From JANRLJ01 sp034437895 (GTDB lineage: Bacteria > Chloroflexota > Anaerolineae > Aggregatilineales > Phototrophicaceae), in NCBI GenBank assembly GCA_034437895.1, contig DAOTTO010000108.1:1-8763 (forward strand): a stretch of DNA of 8,763 nucleotides, given 5' to 3'. How positions within the stretch are numbered: the first letter of the stretch is position 1; the number at the start of each line of letters is the position of its first letter. This document shows, piece after piece, positions 1 through 5,971 of this stretch. A program made the position numbers and the translations under genes. The notes beneath the pieces were generated by a model. It was given only the letters and a program-made list of their open reading frames with translations. It made no database searches and was not told the DNA's origin.

Positions 1-1137
1 GCGTTCAAAGTTGACCCCGGCAGCAAGACCACCGGAATGGCGTTAGTCGCAGACTTCAAACGGGGTAAGCGCTTGATCTGGTCGGCGGAATTAGCCCATC
101 GTGGGCAGCAGATCAAAGACGCGCTGGAATCGCGGCGCTCATTGCGGCGTGGGCGCAGAGCGCGTCATACCCGCTATCGTCCAGCGCGGTTTGAGTGTCG
201 CCGCCGCGCTGCGGGTTGGCTGCCGCCGTCGCTCATGAGCCGCGTAGATAACATCGTGACGTGGGCAAACAAGTTAGGTCGCTTTTCGCCGTTGGCCTCT
301 GTCAGTCTGGAACTGGTTAAGTTCGATATGCAGGCCATGCAAAACCCTGAAATCAGCGGCGTAGAATACCAGCAAGGCGAATTGATGGGCTATGAAGTCC
401 GTGAATACTTGCTGGAAAAATGGGGACGGAAATGTGCTTACTGTGGGGTGGAAAACGTGCCGTTTGAAGTCGAGCATATCAACCCAAAATCGCGGGGCGG
501 CTCAAACCGTGTGAGTAACCTCACTATCGCTTGTCACGACTGTAACGACAAAAAAGGCAATCAAACGGCGGCTGAGTTTGGGTTTCCCGACATTCAGCGC
601 AAAGCCAAAAAGCCTCTGAAAGACGCGGCGGCGGTCAATGCCTCACGCCGGAAGTTGCACGACGTGTTCGCTGATTCAGGTATTCCGTTGGAAGTCGGCA
701 CAGGCGGACGTACCAAGTTCAACCGTATTAAGCAAGACTATCCTAAGACGCATTGGCTCGATGCAACTTGCGTAGGCGAAAGTGGGGCGTGTGTCTTTGT
801 TTCGCCTAACCATGCGCCACTGCTCATCAAGGCCACAGGGCGGCAATCGCGCCAGATGTGCCGCCCGGATAAGTACGGGTTTCCGCGCACAGGCGCGAAG
901 CAAAGCCGCGTGGTAAAAGGTTTCCAGACGGGCGACATGGCAAAGGTCGTCGTCACCGCTGGAAAGAAAATTGGCAGCTATATCGGGCGAGTGGCGGTAC
1001 GAAGCTCAGGCAGCTTTGATATCACCACCCGCACAGGCACGGTGCAGGGTATTGGCTACAAATACTTCACCCCGCTTCACCAATCAGACGGCTACACCTA
1101 TATGAAAGGAGAACTTGCGCTTCCTCCCCCTGCCTAA
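1..1137 (+). CDS. iscB: IscB RNA-guided HNH/RuvC endonuclease (5' end outside window)
   Basis: IscB is the OMEGA nuclease of IS200/IS605-type transposons. It uses an omega-RNA to cut double-stranded DNA, with HNH and split RuvC domains. The frame is open from base 1, and the first residues (AFKVDPGSKTTGMAL) are the RuvC-I motif with catalytic Asp at codon 5. The PLMP domain and true start therefore lie upstream, and the ATG at 37 is internal. Next come an Arg-rich bridge helix (codons ~44-63), RuvC-II SLELVKFD (Glu, codon 104), and an HNH domain with CAYC, VEHI (His, codon 159) and CHDC zinc pairs (145-181). RuvC-III is THWLDATCVG (His 251, Asp 254). The C-terminal part (GRQSRQMCRPDKYGFP, then GFQTGDMAKVVV and SGSF) matches the IscB target-adjacent-motif region. 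All catalytic residues are present and no frameshift is seen. No TnpA transposase lies downstream. In this family the omega-RNA is encoded 5' of the gene, so it is not in view. Confidence 0.95.
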   Translation, partial: AFKVDPGSKTTGMALVADFKRGKRLIWSAELAHRGQQIKDALESRRSLRRGRRARHTRYRPARFECRRRAAGWLPPSLMSRVDNIVTWANKLGRFSPLASVSLELVKFDMQAMQNPEISGVEYQQGELMGYEVREYLLEKWGRKCAYCGVENVPFEVEHINPKSRGGSNRVSNLTIACHDCNDKKGNQTAAEFGFPDIQRKAKKPLKDAAAVNASRRKLHDVFADSGIPLEVGTGGRTKFNRIKQDYPKTHWLDATCVGESGACVFVSPNHAPLLIKATGRQSRQMCRPDKYGFPRTGAKQSRVVKGFQTGDMAKVVVTAGKKIGSYIGRVAVRSSGSFDITTRTGTVQGIGYKYFTPLHQSDGYTYMKGELALPPPA

Positions 1138-1146
1138 AGGCAGGGG
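1127..1146 (+). repeat. Hairpin at iscB 3' end, probable right-end element hairpin
   Basis: There is a perfect 8-bp stem, CCCCTGCC (1127-1134) with GGCAGGGG (1139-1146), around a TAAA loop. The iscB stop codon TAA (1135-1137) is in the loop. IS200/IS605 elements carry subterminal hairpins at their ends that are recognised as single strands by TnpA. This position, overlapping the end of the accessory nuclease gene, fits a right end. No T-run follows, so it is not a typical intrinsic terminator. The exact element boundary cannot be fixed from one copy. Confidence 0.6.
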
Positions 1147-1207
1147 TATCCGCGCAAGGAATTTGATGAGAGGAATTTTTGTGTTTGAATCAGATGATTC
1201 GCACCTT

Positions 1208-1296
1208 TTACCCCACCCCCCGACCCCCTCCCCGAACTCAAGGAGGGGGAGAAAACACGACGTTCTGCTGTCGCTCGGAGGTCTGGGGTGGGGTAA
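1208..1296. repeat. GC-rich palindromic interspersed repeat, copy 1
   Basis: An 89-bp element is bounded by a perfect 12-bp inverted repeat, TTACCCCACCCC (1208-1219) and GGGGTGGGGTAA (1285-1296). Inside is a hairpin, CCCCCTCC (1224-1231) with GGAGGGGG (1242-1249), and a weaker one around CGAC/GTCG (1257-1272). The - strand of 1211-1233 has four G-tracts of at least 4 separated by 1-2 bases, a strong G-quadruplex motif. No ORF of note lies inside, so it looks like a REP/MITE-type non-autonomous repeat. Bases 1206-1255 match copy 2 at 49 of 50 positions. Confidence 0.85.
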
Positions 1297-1313
1297 TTTA
1301 TTAAGGAGCATTA

Positions 1314-1342
1314 TTGTTCCATTAGTCACTCATTCACATATT
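1314..1342 (+). promoter_or_regulatory. Candidate sigma70 promoter for the GH4 gene
   Basis: TTGTTC (1314-1319) and CATATT (1337-1342) are 17 bp apart. This puts transcription start near 1349, about 30 bases before the GH4 start codon. It lies directly after repeat copy 1. The match to consensus is moderate and nothing else in the sequence confirms it. Confidence 0.35.
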
Positions 1343-1379
1343 GCTCATTACTCATCACTTATAACCGAAAGGACACACT

Positions 1380-2663
1380 ATGAAAGTCACCGTCATTGGC
1401 GGCGGATCGTCATATACGCCGGAACTGATTCATGGATTTTTGGAACGGGTGGAAAGTTTCCCGATCACTGAGTTATGGCTGATGGATGTTTTGCCGGAAC
1501 GGCTGGAAGTGGTCGGCAAGTTCGCGCAGCGGATGGTCGCCACCAAAGGATCGCCGTTTGAAGTGCATCTGACGACCAATCAACGCGATGCCGTTAAAGG
1601 TGCGAGTTACGTCACGACACAGCTTCGCGTCGGTTGGATGGCGGCGCGGCGTGAGGATGAATATCTCGGCTTTCGGCATGGACTGGTGGGGCAAGAGACG
1701 ACAGGTGTCGGCGGCATGGCGAAGGCGCTGCGGACGATTCCCGTGATTCTCAAGATCGCGGCGGATATGCGCGATTTTGCACCGGGGGCGCTGCTTGTCA
1801 ATTTTACCAATCCCGCCGGACTCGTGACGGAAGCGCTGTCCCGTTATGCGCCGGATGTGCCTTCGGTTGGCGTGTGTAACGTGCCGATCACGGCTAAGAT
1901 GCATATGCTCCAAGACTTAGGTATCGACGCGGAAGGTGTGAATGCCGAGTTAGATACCCTCGGCCTGAATCACTTAACATGGCATCGCGGCTTTTCTGTC
2001 GATGGCGAGGATATGTGGTCGCGAGTGCTGGAACATAAACTCACCGAGTTACGCGCTGCGCCGCAGCCTGAATGGGACGTTGCCACCATCGAATCGTTGA
2101 AGATGATCCCTAATTACTATTTGCAGTATTTTTATTATACCGAGCGCAAAATCGCGGAGCAGGCCAAATGGCCGCCTTCTCGTGCCGAAGCGGTGATGAA
2201 GATTGAAGAGGGGCTTTTACAGCAGTATGCCGAACCAGACCGCACCGAACCGCCGGAGGGATTGATGCAGCGCGGCGGCGCGTATTATTCGACGTTGGCG
2301 ACGCAACTGCTCAAGGCGCATTACAATAACACGGGCGAAACGCACGTCGTCAACGTGCCGCATCGGGGCGCAGTCGCGGGTTGGCCTGAAGATTGGGTGC
2401 TGGAAATTCCGTCGCGGATTGACTCGGCGGGGGTTCATCCGCTGCCGACAGAACCACTTCCGCTGGCGTGCTTCGGGCTGATCGCGCAGATCAAGGCGTA
2501 TGAACTGCTGACGGTTGAAGCAGCCGTCAACGGAGATCGGGATGCGGCCTATCAAGCCCTGCTGACTCATCCGCTGGGGCCGTCTGCCGATCAGGTGCAA
2601 ACGGTGTTAGATGATCTGCTGACGACTAATCGGGCGTATTTGCCGCAATTTTTTAATACCTAA
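1380..2663 (+). CDS. GH4 family 6-phospho-beta-glucosidase-like hydrolase
   Basis: This is a cytoplasmic glycoside hydrolase family 4 enzyme. The family cleaves phosphorylated (sometimes free) glycosides by an NAD+ and divalent-metal-dependent oxidation/elimination mechanism. The 427 aa length is typical. Visible are the N-terminal Rossmann motif GGGSSYTPEL (7-16), GQETTGVGG (104-112), VNFTNPAG (140-147, with the substrate-side Asn144), VGVCNVP with metal ligand Cys166, GLNHLTW with metal ligand His198, and a Tyr pair at 246-247 where the catalytic base Tyr is expected. The pattern RVG..AR, TTGxGG and NxxGLNHL is closest to the 6-phospho-beta-glucosidase (LicH/CelF-like) branch rather than alpha-galactosidases; this subgroup call is judgement. 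AAAGGA lies about 8 bases before the ATG. A BadF-type kinase follows 245 bases downstream. Palindromic repeats lie on both sides of the gene. Confidence 0.9.
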   Translation: MKVTVIGGGSSYTPELIHGFLERVESFPITELWLMDVLPERLEVVGKFAQRMVATKGSPFEVHLTTNQRDAVKGASYVTTQLRVGWMAARREDEYLGFRHGLVGQETTGVGGMAKALRTIPVILKIAADMRDFAPGALLVNFTNPAGLVTEALSRYAPDVPSVGVCNVPITAKMHMLQDLGIDAEGVNAELDTLGLNHLTWHRGFSVDGEDMWSRVLEHKLTELRAAPQPEWDVATIESLKMIPNYYLQYFYYTERKIAEQAKWPPSRAEAVMKIEEGLLQQYAEPDRTEPPEGLMQRGGAYYSTLATQLLKAHYNNTGETHVVNVPHRGAVAGWPEDWVLEIPSRIDSAGVHPLPTEPLPLACFGLIAQIKAYELLTVEAAVNGDRDAAYQALLTHPLGPSADQVQTVLDDLLTTNRAYLPQFFNT

Positions 2664-2679
2664 CCAAGCTGTTTTGTAG

Positions 2680-2691
2680 GGGCGAGATAAT
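2680..2691 (+). repeat. Left arm of long-range inverted repeat around repeat copy 2
   Basis: GGGCGAGATAAT here pairs with ATTATCTCGCCC-like sequence at 2852-2863 (ATAATCTCGCCC), 11 of 12 positions complementary and 9 contiguous. The arms are about 160 bases apart and enclose repeat copy 2. This suggests a smaller palindrome that was split by insertion of the larger repeat. Confidence 0.45.
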
Positions 2692-2712
2692 GAATGCGGA
2701 TATTCGCGCTTT

Positions 2713-2829
2713 TTACCCCACCCCCCGACCCCCTGCCCGAACTCAAGGAGGGGGAGAAAATGCGGGACGTGAGCGGGTGTTTTGTTCCCTTGACCCATTT
2801 CTGGGGAAAGGGTTAGGGATAGGGGTTAA
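2713..2829. repeat. GC-rich palindromic interspersed repeat, copy 2
   Basis: The left half (2711-2760) matches copy 1 at 49 of 50 bases; the one change is C to G at 2735, which breaks one pair of the CCCCCTCC/GGAGGGGG hairpin (2729-2736 with 2747-2754). The right half differs from copy 1. It holds a second hairpin, with CCCTT (2788-2792) facing AAGGG (about 2807-2811), and ends in a degenerate GGGGTTAA. The right edge is approximate. The - strand of 2716-2738 is again G-quadruplex-prone (tracts of 3, 5, 6 and 4). It lies between the GH4 and kinase genes, just before the kinase promoter. Confidence 0.8.
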
Positions 2830-2850
2830 CCGTCTCAATTTGTTAAACTG

Positions 2851-2856
2851 TATAAT
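2851..2856 (+). promoter_or_regulatory. Candidate -10 element for the kinase gene
   Basis: A perfect TATAAT stands 52 bases before the kinase ATG. The best -35 is TTAACC (2826-2831) at a long 19-bp spacing, and it overlaps the palindrome GGTTAACC (2824-2831) at the right edge of repeat copy 2. If real, the repeat's end supplies the -35 region and the kinase has its own promoter despite following the GH4 gene. Confidence 0.45.
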
Positions 2857-2908
2857 CTCGCCCGATTTCGTTTAAATGATGTCCATGAATCTTACAGGGA
2901 ATAATCGA

Positions 2909-3916
2909 ATGCGTTATTTTCTCGGCATTGATACAGGCGCGACCAAAAGCCATGCGCTAATTGCAGACGAAACCGGGCAGATCGTCGGGTTTGGCGAGGG
3001 CGGCACAGGCAACCCCGAAATTATCGGGTACGATGGATTGGCGCGGGTGCTGAACACCATCACGGATGTCGCGCTCGATACTGCCAAGATCGAAAAAAAC
3101 CAGATTGCAGGCATGGGATTCGGGATCGCAGGCTTCGATTGGCCTTCTGATCGGATGCCCACCAGCCAAAGTATAGAGGCATTGGGAATCGATGCGCCGT
3201 TTGAATTGGTCAACGACGCGATGCTTGGCGTAATCGCTGGCACATCCGAAGGATGGGGCGTGGGCGTGGGCGCTGGCACAAGCTGTAACTGCTGGGGGCG
3301 TGACCGTCATGGTCGCGAAGGCCGAATCACGGGCAACGGTGCAGCGATGGGCGAATATGCTGGCGCACATGAATTGGTGCGAAAAGCGTTTGAGGTCATC
3401 TCACGCGCATGGAGTCAGCGCGGCCCTCAAACGACGCTTACAGTAAAACTACTCACTTACACCGGCGCGAGTGACGAAATTGATCTGTTTGAAGGCATCG
3501 CCAGAAAACGCTATAAGATCGAGGCCAAAGCTGCACCGTTGATCTTCGAGGCGGCGGCGGAAGGCGATTCCGTCGCGCAGGAACTCATCGAATGGGCGGC
3601 GCGAGAATTGGGCGGATTGGCGCTTGGCATTATCCGGCAGCTCCACTTTGAAGCGCTCGATTTTGAAATCGTCCTCGCTGGCAGTTTTTATAAAGGCAGT
3701 CCGGTGATACAAACCGTCATGCAAGAGACGATTCACACCATCGCGCCGGGAGCGCGGCTCGTCCGTCTGACGGTGCCGCCTGTAGTCGGCGGTGTGCTGC
3801 TCGGCATGGAGCAGGCGGGGGTCAATTTTACGGCGGCGCGGCTTAAGCTACTGGAATCGGCAGATTTTATGAACGCCATCTCGGTCAATGAAGAAGTCTA
3901 CAACGAAGAAGCCTAA
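2909..3916 (+). CDS. BadF/BadG/BcrA/BcrD-family sugar kinase, N-acetylglucosamine kinase-like
   Basis: This is an ASKHA-fold ATPase of 335 aa, probably a cytoplasmic ATP-dependent amino-sugar or sugar kinase. The first phosphate loop is FLGIDTGATKSHALIAD (4-20). GFGIAGFDWP (71-79) follows, then VNDAMLG with the likely catalytic Asp103, the glycine-rich second phosphate segment GWGVGVGAGTSCN (115-127), TGNGAAMGEYAGAHE (141-155), the adenosine motif VLAGSFYKGSP, and a C-terminal GGVLLGMEQAG. This order matches NAGK-type kinases rather than the benzoyl-CoA reductase subunits, which have metal-cluster cysteines not seen here. I chose ATG 2909 because AGGGA (2896-2900) stands 8 bases before it and the conserved strand begins right after; the in-frame ATG at 2876 would add 11 unconserved residues. 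The gene follows the GH4 gene, so the kinase may make the phosphorylated substrate that GH4 enzymes use. Substrate specificity cannot be read from the sequence. Confidence 0.85.
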   Translation: MRYFLGIDTGATKSHALIADETGQIVGFGEGGTGNPEIIGYDGLARVLNTITDVALDTAKIEKNQIAGMGFGIAGFDWPSDRMPTSQSIEALGIDAPFELVNDAMLGVIAGTSEGWGVGVGAGTSCNCWGRDRHGREGRITGNGAAMGEYAGAHELVRKAFEVISRAWSQRGPQTTLTVKLLTYTGASDEIDLFEGIARKRYKIEAKAAPLIFEAAAEGDSVAQELIEWAARELGGLALGIIRQLHFEALDFEIVLAGSFYKGSPVIQTVMQETIHTIAPGARLVRLTVPPVVGGVLLGMEQAGVNFTAARLKLLESADFMNAISVNEEVYNEEA

Positions 3917-3971
3917 ACCGCACAAAATTTCTAGATTTGGCGCGAATTTACAATACCTTGAACGGACATCT

Positions 3972-3980
3972 TGCTAAAAT
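3972..3980 (+). promoter_or_regulatory. Candidate extended -10 promoter for the YdeI-like gene
   Basis: TGCTAAAAT is an extended -10 (TGn then TAAAAT). TTTACA (3947-3952) is upstream but 22 bp away, so the extended -10 would have to do most of the work. The start would fall near 3987, about 36 bases before ATG 4023. Confidence 0.4.
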
Positions 3981-4022
3981 AGGAGTCACTTAACGACGAT
4001 GATCTACAGTGAGGTGTCTGTT

Positions 4023-4595
4023 ATGAGTGATTTACCTATTATTGTGTTTGATTCCCAAGACACATGGACGCAGTGGCTAGAAGAAAATCACACGGAGTCA
4101 CAGGGGTTGTGGCTTAAAATCGCCAAAAAAGAATCGGGACATTCGTCTGTTTCGTATGCGGAAGCGCTTAATGTCGCGCTCTGTTTCGGCTGGATTGATG
4201 GGCAAAAGGGTAAATTTGACGATGCCTATTGGCTGCAAAAATTTACGCCGCGCCGCGCAAAGAGCATTTGGTCACAGATCAATCGAGAGAAAGTGGATGG
4301 GTTGATCGCCGAGGGGAAAATGCGCGAAGCCGGACTCAAAGAGATTGAGCGTGCGAAGGCCGATGGGCGCTGGGAAGCGGCGTATGCACCGCAAAGTAAA
4401 ATCACCATCCCTGATGAATTTCAGGCGGCGTTAGATCAAAATCCCACAGCGCAAACCTTTTTTAATGGACTCAACAGCGCCAACCGTTACGCCATCCTTT
4501 TTCAGATTACCACCGCCAAAAAAGCCGAAACACGTCAGCGGCGCATCGAAAAATTGATTACGATGCTGAACGCACAAGAGAAACTTTATGATTAA
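4023..4595 (+). CDS. YdeI/OmpD-associated family protein
   Basis: This is a 190-aa soluble protein of the YdeI/OmdA family ('bacteriocin-protection' family). Its Salmonella member is linked to the porin OmpD and to tolerance of cationic peptides; the biochemical role elsewhere is unknown. Diagnostic stretches are GLWLKIAKK (28-36), SYAEALNVALCFGWIDGQ (44-61), FTPRRAKSIWS (74-84), GKMREAGL (98-105) and DGRWEAAY (about 114-121). The C-terminal helical OmdA domain (about 126-190) contains LNSANRYAILFQI and Lys/Arg-rich helices. There is no signal peptide or membrane segment. ATG 4023 is preferred to the in-frame ATG at 3999 because GAGGTG (4010-4015) is 7 bases before it and family conservation begins there. 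It has its own promoter candidate and no obvious functional tie to its neighbours. Confidence 0.85.
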   Translation: MSDLPIIVFDSQDTWTQWLEENHTESQGLWLKIAKKESGHSSVSYAEALNVALCFGWIDGQKGKFDDAYWLQKFTPRRAKSIWSQINREKVDGLIAEGKMREAGLKEIERAKADGRWEAAYAPQSKITIPDEFQAALDQNPTAQTFFNGLNSANRYAILFQITTAKKAETRQRRIEKLITMLNAQEKLYD

Positions 4596-4610
4596 AGGGG
4601 AATTTAATCA
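4589..4610 (+). repeat. AT-rich inverted repeat over the ydeI-like stop codon
   Basis: TGATTAAA (4589-4596) and TTTAATCA (4603-4610) form a perfect 8-bp inverted repeat with GGGGAA between them. The TAA stop (4593-4595) is in the left arm. No T-run follows, so it would be at best a weak terminator; it could also be a protein-binding dyad or chance. Confidence 0.4.
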
Positions 4611-4616
4611 ATTCAC

Positions 4617-4790
4617 CGTGCGCTCTGTGGCTTCTGTGGTTAAAAGAATTTACCGGAAGCAGCATTAAGTGGGTACACAAAACTAATACAAAAATTGGAA
4701 CCATTTAAGCGAAGCGACGACACGCAAGACATCAAGAGAATTTCTTAAAAATCTTCTTGGCGTTCTTGGTGTCTTGGTGGTTAAAAAAAT
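4617..4790 (+). repeat. Degenerate short-period repeats in the 4596-4841 gap
   Basis: Two related tracts end in GTGGTTAAAA or its like. The first is at 4617-4646 (CTCTGTGGCTTCTGTGGTTA), the second at 4753-4785 (units TTCTTGGCG, TTCTTGGTG, TCTTGGTGG, then TTAAAA). The second also pairs back to 4725-4737: CAAGACATCAAGA faces TCTTGGTGTCTTG (4764-4776) with one G-T wobble, and three further pairs (CAC with GTG) follow past one bulged G, leaving a 26-base loop. Similar strings recur between genes in many bacteria. No ORF is supported here. Confidence 0.5.
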
Positions 4791-4793
4791 TAA

Positions 4794-4823
4794 ATGACTT
4801 TCATGGTTTTACTTTTGTATTCT
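4794..4823 (+). promoter_or_regulatory. Weak candidate promoter for the HTH_42 gene
   Basis: ATGACT (4794-4799) and TATTCT (4818-4823) are 18 bp apart, immediately before the Shine-Dalgarno of the next gene. With this -10 the message would start very near the ribosome binding site, so the leader would be short or absent. Low confidence. Confidence 0.2.
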
Positions 4824-4828
4824 ATATG

Positions 4829-4834
4829 AAGGAG
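4829..4834 (+). promoter_or_regulatory. Strong ribosome binding site deciding a TTG start
   Basis: AAGGAG lies 7 bases before TTG 4842. No in-frame ATG is near, and conservation of the HTH_42 family starts within the first ten residues, so TTG is the supported start codon. Confidence 0.75.
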
Positions 4835-4841
4835 TAATAAT

Positions 4842-5942
4842 TTGGCAGAGCGCGTCCTCACCTTGCGTGAATTAAACCGAGCCACCCTCGCCCGTCAGTT
4901 GCTTTTGCTGCGCGAGTCTTTATCTGTACCGGATGCGATTGCGCGGCTGGTCGGCTTACAGGCACAGCTTCCCATCGCGCCATATGTTGGCTTATGGACG
5001 CGGCTGGAAAACTTCGGGCGGGAAAATCTCGCTAATTTGATCGAAGACCGGACGATCATCAAAACGACCTTGATGCGAAGCACCCTCCATCTTTCCACCG
5101 CCAAAGATTATCTCCATCTACGGGCGACGCTCCAGCCTGTGCTGACTTCGGCTTTCGAGACCGTGCTTAAAGATCGGGCGAAAGGGCTGGATGTCGAGGA
5201 AGTCGTAGCGGCAGCACGGGCTTATATCAGCGAAGAGCCGCGCACCTTTGCCGAAATCAGCGCGATGCTGACCGAACTTAAGCCCGATACGGATGTTGGG
5301 GCAATGCGCTACGGTGTGCGGACTCATCTGCCATTAGTCCAAGTGCCGATTTCTAGCGGATGGAGCTATCCGGGAAATTCTAAATTTACGCTGGCGGAAT
5401 TATGGCTGAATCAGACTATCCCGACGGAGGCCCATCTCAAAACGCTGATCTTCCGCTATCTTGCCGCTTTCGGCCCCGCCTCAACCACAGACCTTCAAAC
5501 ATGGTCGGGTCTGCCTAAGCTGAAAGACGTGATGGAAACGCTTAAGCCGCAACTCGTCGTCTATCGGGATGAACAGAAGCGGGAGTTATTCGATCTGCCG
5601 GATATGCCGCTGCCGGATGCCGACATCCCCGCGCCGGAACGCTTTTTACCTGAATTTGATAACATCCTCCTCTCGCATCAAAAGCGCACCCGCATCGTGG
5701 CGGATGCCTATCGTAAGCAGGTCTATTTGCCCGGTCTGCGCGTGGCAGCGACCTTCCTTGTCGATGGATTCGTGCATGGCGCGTGGAAAGTCGAAAAGAC
5801 CAAAGGTATCGCCACGCTCACGATTACGCCCTTCGTGCCGCTGACAACGCATAATCGCATCGCGCTCATGGAAGAAGCAGAAAAACTTGTCAATTTTATC
5901 GAAGCCGACGCAAAATCCTACGAAGTGCGCTTCGCGGATTAA
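4842..5942 (+). CDS. HTH_42 winged-helix protein, AlkZ-like DNA glycosylase candidate
   Basis: This 366-aa protein belongs to the HTH_42 (AlkZ/YcaQ) superfamily, built from tandem winged-helix domains. Characterised members are DNA glycosylases: AlkZ unhooks azinomycin B interstrand crosslinks and protects its producer, and E. coli YcaQ (AlkX) removes nitrogen-mustard adducts. AlkZ-like members carry a catalytic QxQ motif where YcaQ-like members have QxD. Here GLQAQLP gives Gln40-Ala-Gln42, in the expected N-terminal place after a LARQ..L helix. LMRSTLHLST follows (about 79-88), then a central FAEISAML segment, RYLAAFGPASTTDLQTWSGL and LLSHQKRTRI. The C-terminal strands are FLVDGFVHGAWKV (about 307-319) followed by a helix rich in Glu and Ala. 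Length matches AlkZ. The gene appears to be alone in its transcription unit, with no antibiotic biosynthesis genes in view. The family is firm; the enzyme activity is inferred from the motif. Confidence 0.82.
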   Translation: MAERVLTLRELNRATLARQLLLLRESLSVPDAIARLVGLQAQLPIAPYVGLWTRLENFGRENLANLIEDRTIIKTTLMRSTLHLSTAKDYLHLRATLQPVLTSAFETVLKDRAKGLDVEEVVAAARAYISEEPRTFAEISAMLTELKPDTDVGAMRYGVRTHLPLVQVPISSGWSYPGNSKFTLAELWLNQTIPTEAHLKTLIFRYLAAFGPASTTDLQTWSGLPKLKDVMETLKPQLVVYRDEQKRELFDLPDMPLPDADIPAPERFLPEFDNILLSHQKRTRIVADAYRKQVYLPGLRVAATFLVDGFVHGAWKVEKTKGIATLTITPFVPLTTHNRIALMEEAEKLVNFIEADAKSYEVRFAD

Positions 5943-5971
5943 TGGCCGAAAACAGATTACGCCAACTTTTC

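Noticed and set aside
37..39. ATG at 37 as the iscB start
   Set aside because: The frame is open to base 1 and codons before it encode the conserved RuvC-I motif with its catalytic Asp, so this Met is internal.
1127..1146. Hairpin as an intrinsic terminator of iscB
   Set aside because: No T-run follows the stem; an element-end hairpin explains it better.
1187..1200. Dyad GAATCA-GA-TGATTC as an operator
   Set aside because: It is short, single, and not next to a convincing promoter; it may be chance.
1115..1471. + strand ORF crossing repeat copy 1
   Set aside because: It is made of repeat translation and overlaps the well-supported GH4 gene in another frame.
2694..2712. Terminator after the GH4 gene (GCGGATATTCGC then T-run)
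   Set aside because: The stem has only four pairs including a wobble, and the T-run belongs to the start of the repeat.
1208..2829. CRISPR array
   Set aside because: Only two copies are present, over a kilobase apart with a gene between them; no regular spacers exist anywhere in the window.
2690..2875. + strand ORF of 61 codons across repeat copy 2
   Set aside because: It mostly translates the C-rich repeat, and no family is recognisable.
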